64,000 nt of DNA from Nymphalis io (GCF_905147045.1 NC_065902.1:3727377-3791376), one strand, 5' to 3'; positions 46,924-61,289 are shown, numbered from the stretch's first letter. Numbers and translations: made by a program. The notes: generated by a model from the letters alone, not told the origin.

Positions 46924-48189
46924 GTAACATTTTTATATTATGAATATTAAATAAAAACTTTTACTCGACTGAGTACTTATAAACACATAATATTATAAAA
47001 TGTATTTTTTAAGAAAACATCGTAGCTTTGCTAATGTTGTAGCTCTTATCAGCTGCTAGTATTATTTACGACAGTGACAGGTTGTAATATTTTCTATGTA
47101 TTGTTTTACAGTCAATATATGTTTTATAGTCATATTTATTCAAGTTATTTAAGATGTATTAAAAATAAATAAAGTTATAAATTATATTTATTTATAACTA
47201 CGACATTAGTACTATTTATCATGCAAAATGTATGTATAAATTGTGTTCTTTAGGGGAGAAAATAAAAACTAAATATTTCCTTGTGTTTTTAGTGTAACAT
47301 TTTTATTTTTATCTCTTATTTATATGGTAACTAACGGATAACGTTACTTATAAACATATACTATAGGTATATAGTAACTTACGACTATGCAGTTTTCAGA
47401 TGGAATTTAAATTTTTTCATACGACCTTTTCAACTATGAGTAGCATATTATATTTAAAAAACATATTTAATTTTAAGCAATACTTTATTTGCAAATTAAA
47501 ATAAAGAATCAATAACTGTATGAATAAATGAATGTTACAATTTCATAAAGAACATAATCCGTACACAATTCTAACCGCGTTAATATATTATTTCATGTTT
47601 AAGGTACTCTCGTGTTACGTAAAACTGCATTTTACTGAAATATGCTTACATACTTTATATGGTAGGTTATGACACAAAACATTTTTAAATATGTGCATAT
47701 GGATATTAAAAACCAGTGGTTGATACCTAAAAAGGCTAGCAGCTAACGTATTACATATTTCCGCCGCTACTGATTTTTACAACAGTTCTGGCATTTGAAT
47801 TTTATGTGACTTTTAAAACGTTTGCATATATTTTGTATTCATTATGTAATTTAATATATTTTTAGTTTACTATGAATTATAATACAAACGATTTGCTCAG
47901 CTTATAGGCAATACATTTGTGAGCCTTTGCTTATAATTTGCATATACATACATAAGCGAAAAATAAATTATACTATATCTTATATGCTTCATAAATCAAT
48001 GCACGCTAAAAAGTACATTATTTGTCTACTAAAAACTTATTGATTTAATTTGTAATGTTTGTAGAATTTTACGTTTGGCACAGTTTCAACGGTTATCTAT
48101 CATACGTAAGGTCATCTTAAGGAGACAAAATTATGTTCCTTAATATTACTTTTACTATTTATCGTCGCTATCCGACCTGATTTCATAAC

Positions 48190-48350
48190 AGTCTGTAAGT
48201 GTCCCACTGCTGGGCTCAGGTTTTCTCGCTTGAGGAGATGGCGGGAATCGTTTACCAACAAGCGGTTCAAATGCGGATTAGAGGTAATATATATGGTAGA
48301 ACTTCATCCGACGATGCTAAACTGCTCACGACGTTATCTTAACAGCCAAA
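48190..48350 (-). mobile_element. SINE S1 3' half, decayed
   Basis: Reversed tail AGTGTCCCACTGCTGGGCTC followed by decayed body. Confidence 0.65.
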
Positions 48351-49432
48351 CAAGAAATGCGTTATGAAAAACAAGCTTATAGGAAAATTTCTGTCAATAT
48401 TGTTTACATCTGTAATTGTTATATATAAGATAAATTTTTTATACTACAATGTAATAAATTTTTTATACTGTATATGCATATCAATAAATGTTTAATATAT
48501 GTAATGTTGTACTTAAATAAAAAAAAATCAGTATCGAGTAAAGTAATCACTTCGTCTGTACTGTATTACTCGTAATATAATCATACCGATCAGCCCATTT
48601 TTTTCTTCTCATGGTTTTATTAATATATCATGTAATTCGAGATATACCGTAATTAATGATTAAAACGGTTCTTTTTATTTAGAGAAACATTGATGATAAC
48701 AATAACAAACTTTCTATTTTTGCATGAATTTATTGAACAGTTTGACAAATAAACTTATAGTTCTTTTTTCCTGTTTTCCCAAGATATAAGCAATATTCCG
48801 TCGCAGACTTTAGATATTTGGAGATGCACAAATCTATAATACAAAAGTATTGAGACTACATATACATAAACATATGTATACAATATATACATAACATAGA
48901 TTCGTTCTGAATTTAGAAATTATAATAATATGAAAGTTCAATTTAAATGGTAGTAGTAATTTTTCTGAATAGGTATTAAAAAAATGGATCGTTTATAAAA
49001 TTATACTATAATATTGTTACGTAACAAATATAATATTTTGAGACAAGATGACGATGGATAGGGTCTATGATATTAATTACAAAATAAACGGTTAAACGTT
49101 ATTAAATTAGTACAACGTAGCATTCCATTTCGCTGCCAATTTCTATTAATAATAATCTTAGTAATTTCTGTTCTACTTTTTTACAATTGCTTCCGTAAAA
49201 CGAACACGGCGATTGTATCTATTATGTATATGTTTATATAAATAATGGTTTTTTAACATTTAACGATCATCATTAATAAGTTGCCGATGAGTGATGAATG
49301 TTGCTAAGAAAATTATGAAATAGTTTGTATGTTGAACGTTGCTATGTTAACAAAACAGTTGTTACTTTCAATTCCAAAAAAAAGTTAATCCATAGATTAA
49401 TCGACGCCTTCACATGCAGTAGCGAAGTGATG

Positions 49433-49685
49433 TTTTTTATAAAAGACAATCAGGCAAATGGGCCGTTTGATGATATTATTATTATATTAACTATTTCTTA
49501 CATCGCTAACGCGCCACCTACCTTGGGAAATAAGATGTTATGCCACTTGGTCTGTAGTTATGCTGGCTCACTCATTCTTCGAACCGGAACATAACAATAT
49601 TAAATATTGCTGTTTGGTGGTAGATTAACTGATGAGTGGGTGGTACCCTAAATAGACGGCGCCCACAAAGCCCTACCACCAAGAT
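49433..49685 (-). repeat. R1 element, decayed
   Basis: GCAAATGGGCCGTTTGATGA through GATGAGTGGGTGGTACCCTA and CCCTACCACCAAG. Confidence 0.75.
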
Positions 49686-49859
49686 TGTCTTTTCTTACAT
49701 TATTATGTGTAACCCTTGTCCATTCATAATATCGCACGATTAACGCGTGCAAAAGTGGATGTGCAAGCGCAGTTAATGTTTTGGTTTCTAACTCATCTGG
49801 GAAACATAAGCAAATTATAATTCTTAGTTTTTGTCAAAATAGACATAAACGTTCATAAA

Positions 49860-50041
49860 TAATTACTTATTATTACTACTTATTAAAGTTCCGATAACAA
49901 ATTCAATGACATTCGAAATATCATTATTTCATTAATAAATAATGGATATCATATTTAAGATCACGACCAATGACATCATGTCAAATCAATGTCAAAGCTG
50001 TTTATTTTTTTTTAATCCTCTTGTGGTTGGAATACGTTATA
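49860..50041 (+). repeat. TIR element R5, right half
   Basis: AAAGTTCCGATAACAAATTC through AATGTCAAAGCTGTTTATTT, ending GTTGGAATACGTTATA. Confidence 0.65.
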
Positions 50042-50756
50042 GGTATCACTTTATTAGCATCAACAGCAATTTTCGAGGCGTATTCTTTTCTATGTTTGTG
50101 CACTTCGAGTGCCCTAGACATTGATTTGGATGATTTAAACTTTATTCTATTGCGTAAGATCCCAAAGTATTCCCATATATTTCTTTGATGTATAACATAA
50201 CGTTTTTCAGGAAATCTGTAAAAATCATTTTTATTAAACTTTAATTGACGTATGCTCTTCAGTTTTGTGATAAGTGCCAATCGAATTCACTGATATTGCT
50301 TAGACTGCATCTAATTCATAGGCAGGGCCGCCAGCCACGTACTTTTTTACGAAATAGTTTCAATACTTTATGATGTATATGCACAGGAGGTGTAACAGGC
50401 GGATTCTTTATGATTGTCAATTGCAATGAGGCTTAATATTTTCTCTATACTAAGTGCAGTAAACACAGGCTAATTTAATTTGCAACAACAATGCAGAAAT
50501 TTGATTATATCACGAGTAAACAGCTTTATTAGCTTACACTGATTTTCTATTCAGCCTACACTAAAAATGGTCATGAAACTTGGTTTGAATAGGAAGTAAG
50601 GAAACTGCACAATACGAATGAATGTTTTATGAGTTAAATTCACGCGATATTTGGGCGTGGTATGTCATTTGGTATCGGACATTTATCCTTAGATATTCTG
50701 TAAGAAAAAATTCGAAGTGTACCGTAAATCGCGATCGTGAAATGATAGAAAGGGTT

Positions 50757-50905
50757 TTTTTATAATGACGGTAAGTGGTCACCACTGCTCATAGATATTG
50801 GTGCCATAAGTAATATAATCCATTCCTTACCACGCCAATGTGCTACCAACCTTGGCAACTAATGTCCCTTGTGCCTGAAATTTCTCTGGCTCACTCACAT
50901 TTAAA
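50757..50905 (-). repeat. R1 element, half copy
   Basis: GACGGTAAGTGGTCACCACT through GGCTCACTCACATTTAAA. Confidence 0.7.
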
Positions 50906-51679
50906 GAATAAACTCCTGAACATAGTTAATTAATTATTACCGTATTTTGATTTTCGAGAATTCACGAGCACTGATGGACTAAATATTTTTTTCTGTCAAT
51001 GCTACACCTTTTCCACAGGCCTATGAGTCCTGGTGCTAGCCACACGTCATGTAAAAAAGCAAGATAGTCTCTTTGTTGTAGTATGTCGAATCTCTTGAAC
51101 TAAGATTAATTTAGAGTGAAACAGAAACCGTACCGCAATAATCTTATGTATAAAATTCAAGTTTGTGTGTTTGTAATCATTCTCCTCCTAAACGATATGA
51201 ACCTGAATACTCTCTAGCCATAGTTAGTTTTTTTTTTCTTAATAATTTTCTGGCCACAATTTATTTATATATTTAAATTATAACACAAATGTTATATATT
51301 TTTGGGTTTCACGTAAAAATCCTTAATTTTCTGCTTCTCAGCACATCTCAATATTTTATAATCACTTATTTTATTTATGAATTTATCATTGGATAAAAAT
51401 ATCTTAGGATAAAATCTTGCAAACAGCTAATGCATTATATTAAATATAGATATTAAGCCTTACGTTGCTGTATTTTATTATTTATTAATTTTATACAATG
51501 TAAGTTATGTTGTACATTAGTTACCGTAGAAATAGCGGAAAGAAAAATGCACGAACGGTAATTGCGTTCACAGAAACAAAATGTTATATGTAGTATATAT
51601 ATTTCAATTTATTTAACGATATTGTGTTAAAATACGTTCTTATTTTTTTAATTTTCTTTTAGTTATAAAAATCTTTATT

Positions 51680-51945
51680 TTTTTATGAAGGCTGGCAAAT
51701 GCACCCTAATAGGAAGTGATCACCACTGTGCATAGACATTGGCGCTGTAAGAAATGTAACCATCCCTTACATCGTCAGTTAAGCGCCACCAACCTTGGAT
51801 AATAAGTAGTTATGCACTTTGTGTCCATAGGTAAAAACTAAACCTTCGAACCGAAACACAACAACAATAAACACTGCTGTAAAATTTATGATGATTGGTT
51901 GATAACTAACCAGGTGGGCTAGCATAAAGCCTTGCCATAAAATCA
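51680..51945 (-). repeat. R1 element, decayed
   Basis: AATAGGAAGTGATCACCACTG through GGTGGGCTAGCATAAAGCC. Confidence 0.7.
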
Positions 51946-53164
51946 TTTATTAAACTAAAAGTTTCAAATAACAGTTATATATAACATTTTTCTTAGCGTC
52001 TAGCATAATGATTTGTATTATATAAATAGTATGTTTATCCATAGTTTTATATGTAGATAACGTTATTCGCGTGTACGTCTGCTATAACTTTATCTAAATC
52101 TGTAAATACATAAATTTTACATAATATTTACATCACCGATCGGAAATAGTTCGAAATGTATTGTTTTATTTAAAACAAATGAAAAGGTAGTAGGAATTTT
52201 CAAGGACGTGTAATAATAGATAGATAAATGCATAATAACTTTATAATGTATTAAAATATTACACGTATTTTCCGATAATGCAATTTGATTCAGATTCTAA
52301 AATTGACTTCAATAACTTTATCGGAATTTCATTTCGATGTAATATGTGCAACGCAATATTCATTGGAAAAGTTTTATTAAAACTGTTGGTAACATAATTG
52401 TGAATAACCAGAATAATTTATGAGCAGCAGCCGATTGCAATGCATGCTTATTCCTGATAACAATATGATTTTAATATTCGTTGATCCACAGCTCGTGGAA
52501 ATGTAGCTAATAATAAAAAGACGTTCATTTTGAGGCTGTACACAATTAAAAAGTAAATGACGAATGACCGGATCTAAAATAATATTAAATGTTAACCCGT
52601 GACCGTATGAAATTCTTTAGCGGATATTTTTTTTTTACATTTACTTAGTTTCAAATAAATCCAAAATATAGGATTTGGATGTAGTTTGAAAAATATTGAT
52701 ATTTTTTGTATAGGAAAATTTAAAAAATATTATATAATTGTAAAATATTGTACTCTTATATTCTTTAGACGAAAGTTTGAATAAAAGGCATTTACAGGAG
52801 TACTTGCGTTGCTATTTTAGAAGTCTTAAAACTGATTAAAACCAACGTTCGTTCACTGGCAGAATGTTGACTAAAAACATAATTGCATATTTCAAACATA
52901 AATTTTACTTTTTATTTTAAAAAATTTTTTTTATCGATAACACTAAAAGTTCGTCGAATGTTTTTTATTAAAAAAAATAGTTGGGAAGCAAAGGAGGAAA
53001 GGGTATTGGACGTTTTTCCTATTTATAAATAGAAAATAAGCTATTTAAATTGGCTTATAACTCAGTCTCAGGAATCATAATTCACAGAAATAGATGCTAT
53101 AAGCTATTACTGGGTGATATGTATCACTAAAGTGACTGTAATTTATGCGAAATGATATCCTTCA

Positions 53165-53325
53165 TTATTTTTTATCCCCCGACGTAAATGGGTGTGTTAT
53201 AAGCTTAACATATGTATCTGTCTGTTGTGGCATCGTAGCTCCCAAATGAATAGACTGTTTTTGATACTGCTTTTTTTTGCTTGAAACCTGATGTGATCGA
53301 AATGGTTCTTAGGTATAAATTTTGA
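53165..53325 (+). repeat. Fragment of a common lepidopteran repeat
   Basis: CCCCCGACGTAAATGGGTGT, GTATCTGTCTGTTGTGGCAT and GAAATGGTTCTTAGGTATA keep the order of a widespread repeat. Confidence 0.5.
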
Positions 53326-53894
53326 AGATCTGTTCAGACCTTTGAAGATCATTTCATGCTTAACAAAAGGGTTTTACCAAAATTTGCGTACCCCGAAGTT
53401 TTATTAAAATGCTACTAATAATAAAATTAAATCTTATAATGAAGTTATAGACACATTTTAGAGTTTTTTTTGTGTCAGGGTTATTTATTAAAATTTTCCA
53501 TTTCATTTAAATTACGAGTAAATATAGATTTGGATACCACTATTTTCACTAGAAAATACACACACATTTCGAAATTAAAAGTTGAAGTAATGAAACGGGT
53601 TGACGGTGAAAAAAAAACAGTAACTTATATTTCATTTCACAAATGCAAACGTTTTTACAAGTTTCACTTTGTGATGACAATCAACAGCCATGTGAAACAG
53701 ATAACACTATATGCTAGAGATATAAGGTCGGAGATATAGATATAAAATTTTGTTAGGGTTTTTTAGTGCAAAAATGTCATTAGAAGCTGACTGTGCTTAC
53801 CACGGCAATGATTTAAAGACTATTAATATTTTAATTGAAACTACGCGACAGAAGCACTTCATTTTGTAAAGTTTCAATATTGTTGACTCTGAAT

Positions 53895-54185
53895 GCAATT
53901 ATTAGAGATAAACAAACCTTAGATTTACAAATTGATATTCCAAACGATTTGATTGATTTAGATCTGATATATTGTGCACTACAAACAGTTTTGATTAATA
54001 TATCTTTATTTACAATACAAGAAATTCATTTAACTAATTATATAGTTTAATTTTACTTCCAAAGTTCTGACAACAACTTCGCCAATTTTCACGAATCCAT
54101 AATGAATACCATAGATTAATTGGATATCTCATAAGCCATAGTTGTTTATTTGAATTTGGTACTCCTGTGATTGGTATAGTCTATA
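53895..54185 (+). repeat. TIR element R5, decayed, left end unclear
   Basis: ATAAACAAACCTTAGATTTAC and TTGTGCACTACAAACAG match R5. The right end is TGATTGGTATAGTCTATA. Confidence 0.65.
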
Positions 54186-54293
54186 TGTAGGTGTGTTTTT
54201 TAATTCGTTACGTGCTATATCGACATATCACGTTTGACATATTACTTGTTAAATTTAATTAAAAATCGGTCAGCCAGTGACTGCCATAAAGAA

Positions 54294-54322
54294 ACTTTTT
54301 CATTTTCAAAAAATGAAAAAGT
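54294..54322. repeat. 13-bp inverted repeat with 3-nt loop
   Basis: The arms are ACTTTTTCATTTT (54294-54306) and its complement (54310-54322), around the loop CAA. It is A+T-rich and may have arisen by chance. Confidence 0.7.
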
Positions 54323-55884
54323 GTTCGTGTTAAATAATAAAGAATGCGATTAACGGTTGCTTGTAAACGTTTTTTATAGGGTGTTTAATTTGATTTCTCA
54401 AACTAAAACAATTCTTATACATCTCTTTTGGTCATGAATTTTATTTCTCGTACAGATTTCTTTTTTTCTGTCATTATTGATTTGACAATCGAAATAAGAA
54501 CACAAACAGAATTTTAACAGCCGTAAATAAGGCTTTAAAAATAATTATAAAATGATTTATTTAAATACCATTACTTGGTTATTAAATTTCAATTTATGAG
54601 TCATGCTAAACCAGACTGATCGTCGCCGAGGAAGCCAGACGCGTCTGATTGCTTGCGTATTATTATTCATAAGTATACTATGTTATTTTATTGTCCAAAA
54701 CGTATTACATGTAAATGATTTACTACACTGGATTTCATTATTTGTTGTAAATATTAAATTGAAAACAAATATTGGAAGCGAGTTTGTTTTGTTAATTACT
54801 ACATTACACATTGAGAATATTTTAAAGATTTAATACATTTAAAACAAGCAATTATGTAAATATTATTAATAAAAAACTAAAAAGTATCAATAAAAGGACA
54901 ATGGTGAAAACGGACCCACCTCATTAAAGAATAAACGAAGCAACGTTTATATACAAATTTATATAAATTATAATTATAAGCTTATAGGATGTTTATATAA
55001 AAAATATTGAGGCTCTAGGATATGGGAGTCAAAAGAAGGAAAATGTTATTAAAAAAATTGTCGTTGTGCAGTAACGGAACGGCGCTATAGAGATTTTGTT
55101 AACATGACAATTAAATTAAAAGCGCTTGTCATTAATTTTTCTTTCATGTTACTTGATTGTATTTAATTCAAACGTGATGTTTTAACTTTTATGCGATAAA
55201 AAACCTTATAAAAAGTGCTAAGGTTAATTTTGAATCGGTTGTAAAAACCAAAAATACCAAAATTTAATATAAAGTATACCTACGCGTATTTACAAAATAC
55301 TACCACTGCAATATTCGGTTATAAAATAGAATTACGTTTTCAAATTCACAATTAGAAAATATTAAGATTCACTTAGAGTAGCGTGTTCATGTATTTTTTT
55401 CGAACACTGCAGTTTGAGTTTGCTTCATTTGCACAAATATGGTAAATAGTGCAATTAGTATATACAATACAAGCTTAGACACCTTTACAATGTTTGGCTG
55501 TATAGGTACACATCAAAGGAGTCAAATGTTAATCATTCAAATATTTGATCAAACAAAGCGATATTATAACACGAGGACGTTAGACGAAGAGAAGTCCCGC
55601 ATTTATAATCGCGTACCCAATGTCAATGCCAACTCCAAGTCCAAATATTTTTATACAGATTATATATTTTAATAACTCAAAAAATCTACAACCGATTTGA
55701 AAAAAGAACATAACTTCAAGGACAACCGGCGAATCAAGCTCAGCGGTATTCTATTCACGTTATTATTTCTTCACGTATTTTTGTTTACATTTTGTTTTTT
55801 TTTTTTTATCTGAAATATCTTTGAAGCTATTATTTTATTCCTAGAGAAGTGTTAACATCTTAATGTTAATATTATTCATAAGTA

Positions 55885-56187
55885 CCGTAACGGCCTGTGA
55901 ATGTCCCACTGCTGGGCTAAAGGCCTCCTCTCCTCTTTTTGAGGAGAAGGTTTGGAGCTTATTCCACCACGCTGCTCCAATGCGGGTTGGTGGAATACAC
56001 ATGTGGCAGAATTTCAGTGAAATTAGACACATGCAGGTTTCCTCACGATGTTTTCCTTCACCGTAAAGCACAAGATGAATTATAATCACAATTTAAGCAC
56101 ATGAAAATTCAGTGGTGCTTGCCCGGGTTTGAACCCACGATCATCGGTTAAGATTTACATGTTCTTACCACTGGGCCATCTCGGCTC
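55885..56187 (-). mobile_element. tRNA-derived SINE S1, near full length
   Basis: Very similar to the copy at 15672-15988. The 13-bp target duplication TTATTCATAAGTA lies at 55872-55884 and 56188-56200. Its good preservation suggests a recent insertion. Confidence 0.92.
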
Positions 56188-56562
56188 TTATTCATAAGTA
56201 TTAGCATACAAACATTTCTTAATTATTTATAGTAATTTCCTTTGTAAAAGTGTACATTTATAATAGTTTAAAATTATTTTAATTTATATTTGTCATACAT
56301 ATTCCATTTTATTTAATAACTATATGTAAATAAATCAAAGTGAAAATGAAACACTTTGAAATGAAAAAGACCATTCTAGCGTCACTCAGTACCTAAGTAA
56401 ACTTTAAACAAGTTGTTCATACACTTAACGTATCTAATTCTTAGAATAAATAGCTTCGTAGCAAAGCATGAATCAGAAATAACAAACCAGAGTTGGATAG
56501 GAACATATAATACATATTTTATTTAAATTATCTAATTAGTGCAATTAGTGTTATATGATGTT

Positions 56563-56775
56563 AGGTGCTAGGGTTTTGTGCAAGCCAGTCTGAGTAGATA
56601 CCACACACTCATCAGATATTCTACCGCTAAACAGCAATACTTTTATTGTTGCGTTCCGGTTTGAAGGGTGAGCCAGGTTTCCAGGATTCCCAAGGTTGGT
56701 GGCACTTGGGGGGTTTTAACATTCCACTCAACATCAGGTGACCTATTTGCCCGTCCGTCTACCTATAACATAAAA
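56563..56775 (+). repeat. R1 element with internal deletion
   Basis: TGCTAGGGTTTTGTGCAAGC through AGGTGACCTATTTGCCCGTC. Confidence 0.75.
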
Positions 56776-56879
56776 AAGATAATAATGACGATGATGACGA
56801 CAGAGATGCCGATGTCAATCAAAACACTGTATATCACTCTCATAGTCTCATGGGACGGCAATCTGATACGAGCCCCTTT

Positions 56880-57060
56880 TTTTTTCCTCTTTACACATTT
56901 CCCCCACGGTGTACAAGGTGCCGAGTGCGCCCCGAAAATCGGAATATCCACTAAAAAACCAGCGGTACCCTTTCCGTCTTAACGAGGAGCGCCACGGGAT
57001 CGCTTTCACATGCTGCCGTAATCTGACACGAGCCCTACGCGCGAGGAGCAAGTTTAAAAA
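56880..57060 (-). repeat. Interspersed repeat R3
   Basis: Reversed, it reads GGTACCGCTGGTTTTTTAGTGG, matching the core of 10875-11070, within a C+G-richer block. Confidence 0.6.
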
Positions 57061-57767
57061 CACCATTTCGGGAAATCATCGTTTGCAGCATTGTAACTGT
57101 AGAGTATCTTCATTACACGTTGCCCAACTGCAGCTCGATAGGTGGCAGAATTTCAACCGAAATATTAGATAAATTAAAAAACGAAACTACTACTACGGTA
57201 GTAGCGATTTCTCGGAATTGAACTCGCGAATTTTTAATTAGAAGTATATGTCATGAATATTTAATTATTTCGAACAAAATCCAAAATTTTTATATACATG
57301 ACTATTATAAATATTTGTATTGTAACTTTCGAATTGATTTTAATTATTTATGAAAGGTATTATGTTTGAAAGGTGTATGAATTTAAATTTATTCTCATCT
57401 ATACAATGGATATTTGAGTGAAATTATCGGAAACGGCCGACAGTACCTTTATTAATAATAATTTATTCAGTTGCCGAGAATTTTCGATAAGTAGCTAAAG
57501 TGGAAAAAATAATTTCCTTACACCATCTGAATATTGATGTCTCATCGAGATACTTTTAATTGAATAAATTTAAAGTATCTAAGTTGCTTAAAGTACTTTT
57601 TAGCTGTAAACTACGTATACATTTCGATCGAAAATTTGTCCGCTTTTAAATGCTTAAAAGTTTATCTGTTTTTACTTGTATCAGTAGAGTTAAACTCACC
57701 GCAGATAACGTTCATAAAATACAAGAAATTGAGTCTTATTTTCTATAATATGAAGTCCTCTTGACTA

Positions 57768-58113
57768 ATTTCGGTGACGGCTGCCATTCTCAAGATAGAC
57801 TAGCCTACTGCTCGGGACATATTATAGAGAACAAGTGTGCGTGGAAAATGTGTACTCTCTATACTCTCATTCTCATGAACCGATAGAACGGCAAATCCGA
57901 CACGACCGGAAAATTTTAAGGTGCAAGACCAACAGCTTTACGTGCTTACCGAGCAAGGGAGTGTACACATGCTAATTCCGAAATCCCGGGCAGCTACTGA
58001 GAATTTCTTGACAGAGAAATGTAATAACATTTTAATGTTCTAGTTTCCGGTTCGAACCCAGGATCTCGGAATCTGCGGCCTAATAAGCTAGCCACTAAAC
58101 TAACGAGGCATTC
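57768..58113 (-). mobile_element. SINE S2, near full length
   Basis: The head GCCTCGTTAGTTTAGTGGC, the exact B box GGTTCGAACC, and the body GTAAAGCTGTTGGTCTTGC on the minus strand show the same family as 62283-62591. Confidence 0.82.
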
Positions 58114-58795
58114 ATCCATTATTATAACATCGTAACTGTACACGCATGAAAATAGCGTTTCACCGTAATTCGGTTATCAACATTTAACGACTGAGATACG
58201 AAGTGAGTCCTTACCTATTCCGTAAGAACATTGCTGTATTGGGTTTTAATAAAACATTGTTAACCTTGATACTTGTGTTTGAACCATGTGACCTTCGTTA
58301 TTATAACAGTTGTTTGAAATAAAACTGTCGATGCATTATCATGTAAATTTCAAGACGATACTTGCATATTTAATAAAAATTCAACGTGTCACGCAATTCA
58401 TGGACGATACATTTTGGAAGGTTTATCGATAAGGCTATTTGTGGCTCGACCTTCATACAATATTATTGAGTATTGATTGATTTACTGTTTCCTGTCGACG
58501 CGTCATTGTAGTCTGTTATAAAAATGCTATAGAAATACACTATAAAATTATCCTACCGTAGCATTAACTGAGCGATGGCTTCATGAATAGAAATAACGGC
58601 CGAACACACGATTTTGATTTTATTATCATAATCTTTATCAAGTGTAATGAAAAATAAATATTATATATCTTATCGATATAATTATTTAACGATACTGACG
58701 ACACTACTTTAAAAATAAACAAAAATGTTCATTTTATTAAAGGTTGAATCGAGTTTTTTCGAGTATCGATAAATTAGTATATGTCTATGTAGGTA

Positions 58796-58845
58796 AGCCA
58801 AGATGGCCCAGTGGTTAGAATTTTAACCGATGGTTTGAATTTTAT
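58796..58845 (+). repeat. SINE S1 head fragment
   Basis: Only the tRNA-like head remains: GCCAAGATGGCCCAGTGGTT and then a broken middle. Confidence 0.65.
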
Positions 58846-59436
58846 AAAAGTTGATGTATTGTAACGCCATCTGGTGGCGAATGTTACTCGCACAAAAGGG
58901 AATGAAAAACTTTCTCCATAAAAAAAAACCTAATTTGTGCTAACTTTAATAGTGATTGGTCAAATGGTCTCCAAGTAATTTTCAATAGAAATCAGTATAT
59001 CATATAAATATTCAGCATCTATTATTATATATAAGAAGACGTTACAAACAGCATTTCTATATTTTTACGGAAGCTTATCTAAGTTACGAAGTAGTTTTCA
59101 ACTTCCATCCTTCAATTGAATTCTCGCGCCGGCAGTTTGTCAACATTTTTATTCATCATGAAACACAAGTGAACTATTAAGAAATAATATGAGATGGAAT
59201 CGAAATAAATAGATTGGTATGTTTTCAGGAACAAAACTTATTTGGGCGGGATAAGAATCAATTTTAATATCAAATTGAAGTGCAAAAAGTTTCTATATTT
59301 CGAAAAAGTTTTTAATTTTAGCTCATCTCTAAAAATACAATAAAATGGGTGAAAATAACTCAATTGGATTATATAATTAGAGGTTTTATATGTACTATAA
59401 AACTGAAGTTGCTTGAAATAAAACGTACGTCGAACA

Positions 59437-59665
59437 AAATATTCTACTGCAAAACAGCAGTACTTGGTATTGTTATGTTCCGTTTAAAGGGTGAGTGGGC
59501 TAGAGTAATTACAACATCTTAGTTCCCAAGGTTGGTGGTGCATTGGCGATGTGAGCAATGGTTAAAATTTCTTACAATGCCAATGTCTATGGGCGTTGGT
59601 GACCACTTACCATCAGGTGGCCCATATGCTCGTCCGCCTACCTATACTACAACAAAAAAAAAAAA
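59437..59665 (+). repeat. R1 element, 5'-truncated, with A tail
   Basis: ATATTCTACTGCAAAACAGC through CATATGCTCGTCCGCCTACC and an A run at 59654-59664. Confidence 0.8.
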
Positions 59666-59944
59666 CCGTTTCGAGGTGACTAAGTTTAACTTATGTATAA
59701 CTATATGTTTTAGTTAGGAATATAATATGATCATTTTAATTATTTCTTTTGTCATATGCATGTAATATAATATGCGTATAATATGTAGGTAATATGCATC
59801 GGTGTTTATTATTAATATAAAAAAATATTTTATGGCATAGGGTAGAAACAACTTCGACAAGAAAGTTACGGATAAAGTTGGACTCGGCAGCATTAGGAAA
59901 ACTTCATCAAATCTTCTCATCACCCATTCTTCAAAGTCTAAACC

Positions 59945-60365
59945 TTAAAGTTTACCTGTAATAACATACGGATTCGAAACGTGGCCATTCACCGTGTGAC
60001 TTGTGGACAGTTCGAGGTCGCTCAGCGAGCTATGGAGAGAGCTATGCATGAAGTTTCTTTAAAGAAGCGAATCCGGAACGAAGTTATTCGTTAGTGAACC
60101 AAGGTTTCCGACATAGCTGAGTGAATTAGCAAGCTAACGTGGCAGTGGGCAGGTCACATAAGCTGCAGAACCGATGGCCGCTGAAGCAGATTGTTTCAGG
60201 AGTAGATACCGCGCCAAACGTAGGGCACTCTGTAGCTAGGTGGACGATGATATTCGTAAGGTGGGTAAAAATTAGAGATAGAGAGCTGAAGATTGGACTT
60301 AGTGGCGTGCCATTGGAACTAGCCCGTGCCCAGCATTTCACTGCTGGACGGGCTGATGATGATGT
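59945..60365 (+). pseudogene. Relic of a LINE (RTE-like) ORF 3' end
   Basis: Broken frames spell pieces typical of the C-terminal end of insect RTE-type reverse transcriptase proteins: YGFETWPFT, a run like AQRAMERAM, and WQWAGHISCRTDGRW. There are stops and shifts between them. The element ends GCTGGACGGGCTGATGATGA, the usual GATGAT-type 3' terminus. No intact coding remains. Confidence 0.65.
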
Positions 60366-61289
60366 AAACTGTGTCAGATACGTAAGTTACGTTACTTACT
60401 CTATAATATAAATCTAAATTTTATACATATATAAACTTAATATTATATGTGATGACATTTATAACATGGTATGTGTAATTTTATATCGTATCGTAACTGA
60501 CATGTGCAATTGTGGTAAGAATGCTAGTGGCATATCTCAGTTGAATCGTAATTTCGATTCTCTGTGCGACAAATGAATACCTTCTTGTCACCAGAGCAAT
60601 ACGATGGTCTGTTATATACTTACTAATGTATTGTATTAGTAATTATACATAATGTATTCACTTTTTAAATTATGTTATATCTTATTATTTATAATATTAA
60701 GTTAAATTAATTTGCACTCGAACTTTTAAAGGTACCTTTCTTGATTAATTCTCATCTCAGTACCTCAAAAGTTGGCTGCCAGAGATCTCGTATTATGATT
60801 AGTCTGCCTTTGTACACTTTAAATTACTTTCGTTTTATTTTCGGCTTGTATTATTATTTTAGCAAAATACAGATAGACATCATAATATATTATATTTATA
60901 CCAATTCAAAATCGAATTCAATAACTATAAAACATAGTGCTTATACCGAAAGTGTTGCACTTGGTCGTATTAATTTTAAACTTAAAAAAATGCTATGGTA
61001 TGGTAATAAATTCGTTTCTTTTTTACGGATAGTATACGTTTTAATTTCGCATTTATCTGAACCAGGGTAATAAAACAGGTCAAATGTAAGAGGGCTACAC
61101 GGTTTGCAGTTTTGCAATCCACTTTAATGTTATCAACTCGTATTTTTGTTTAGATAATAACCTGCAAGTATGTAGATTAATATGCGAATTATACTCATGT
61201 AAATTCATATAATTTCTATCTATTCTTCTTTATATGTTTTATTTTTACTCATTACATATTCAACCGCGCAGTATTATAGTGTTGTTGCG

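Noticed and set aside
50002..50280. 92-codon basic open frame, minus strand
   Set aside because: It lacks an ATG at its start, overlaps the end of an R5 repeat copy, and has no splice partner.
56668..57172. Overlapping open frames on both strands near 56.7-57.2 kb
   Set aside because: They sit on R1 and R3 repeat sequence of higher C+G, where stops are rarer by composition.
60139..60411. 90-codon open frame, plus strand
   Set aside because: It is part of the decayed RTE-type relic; the protein-like pieces lie in several frames.
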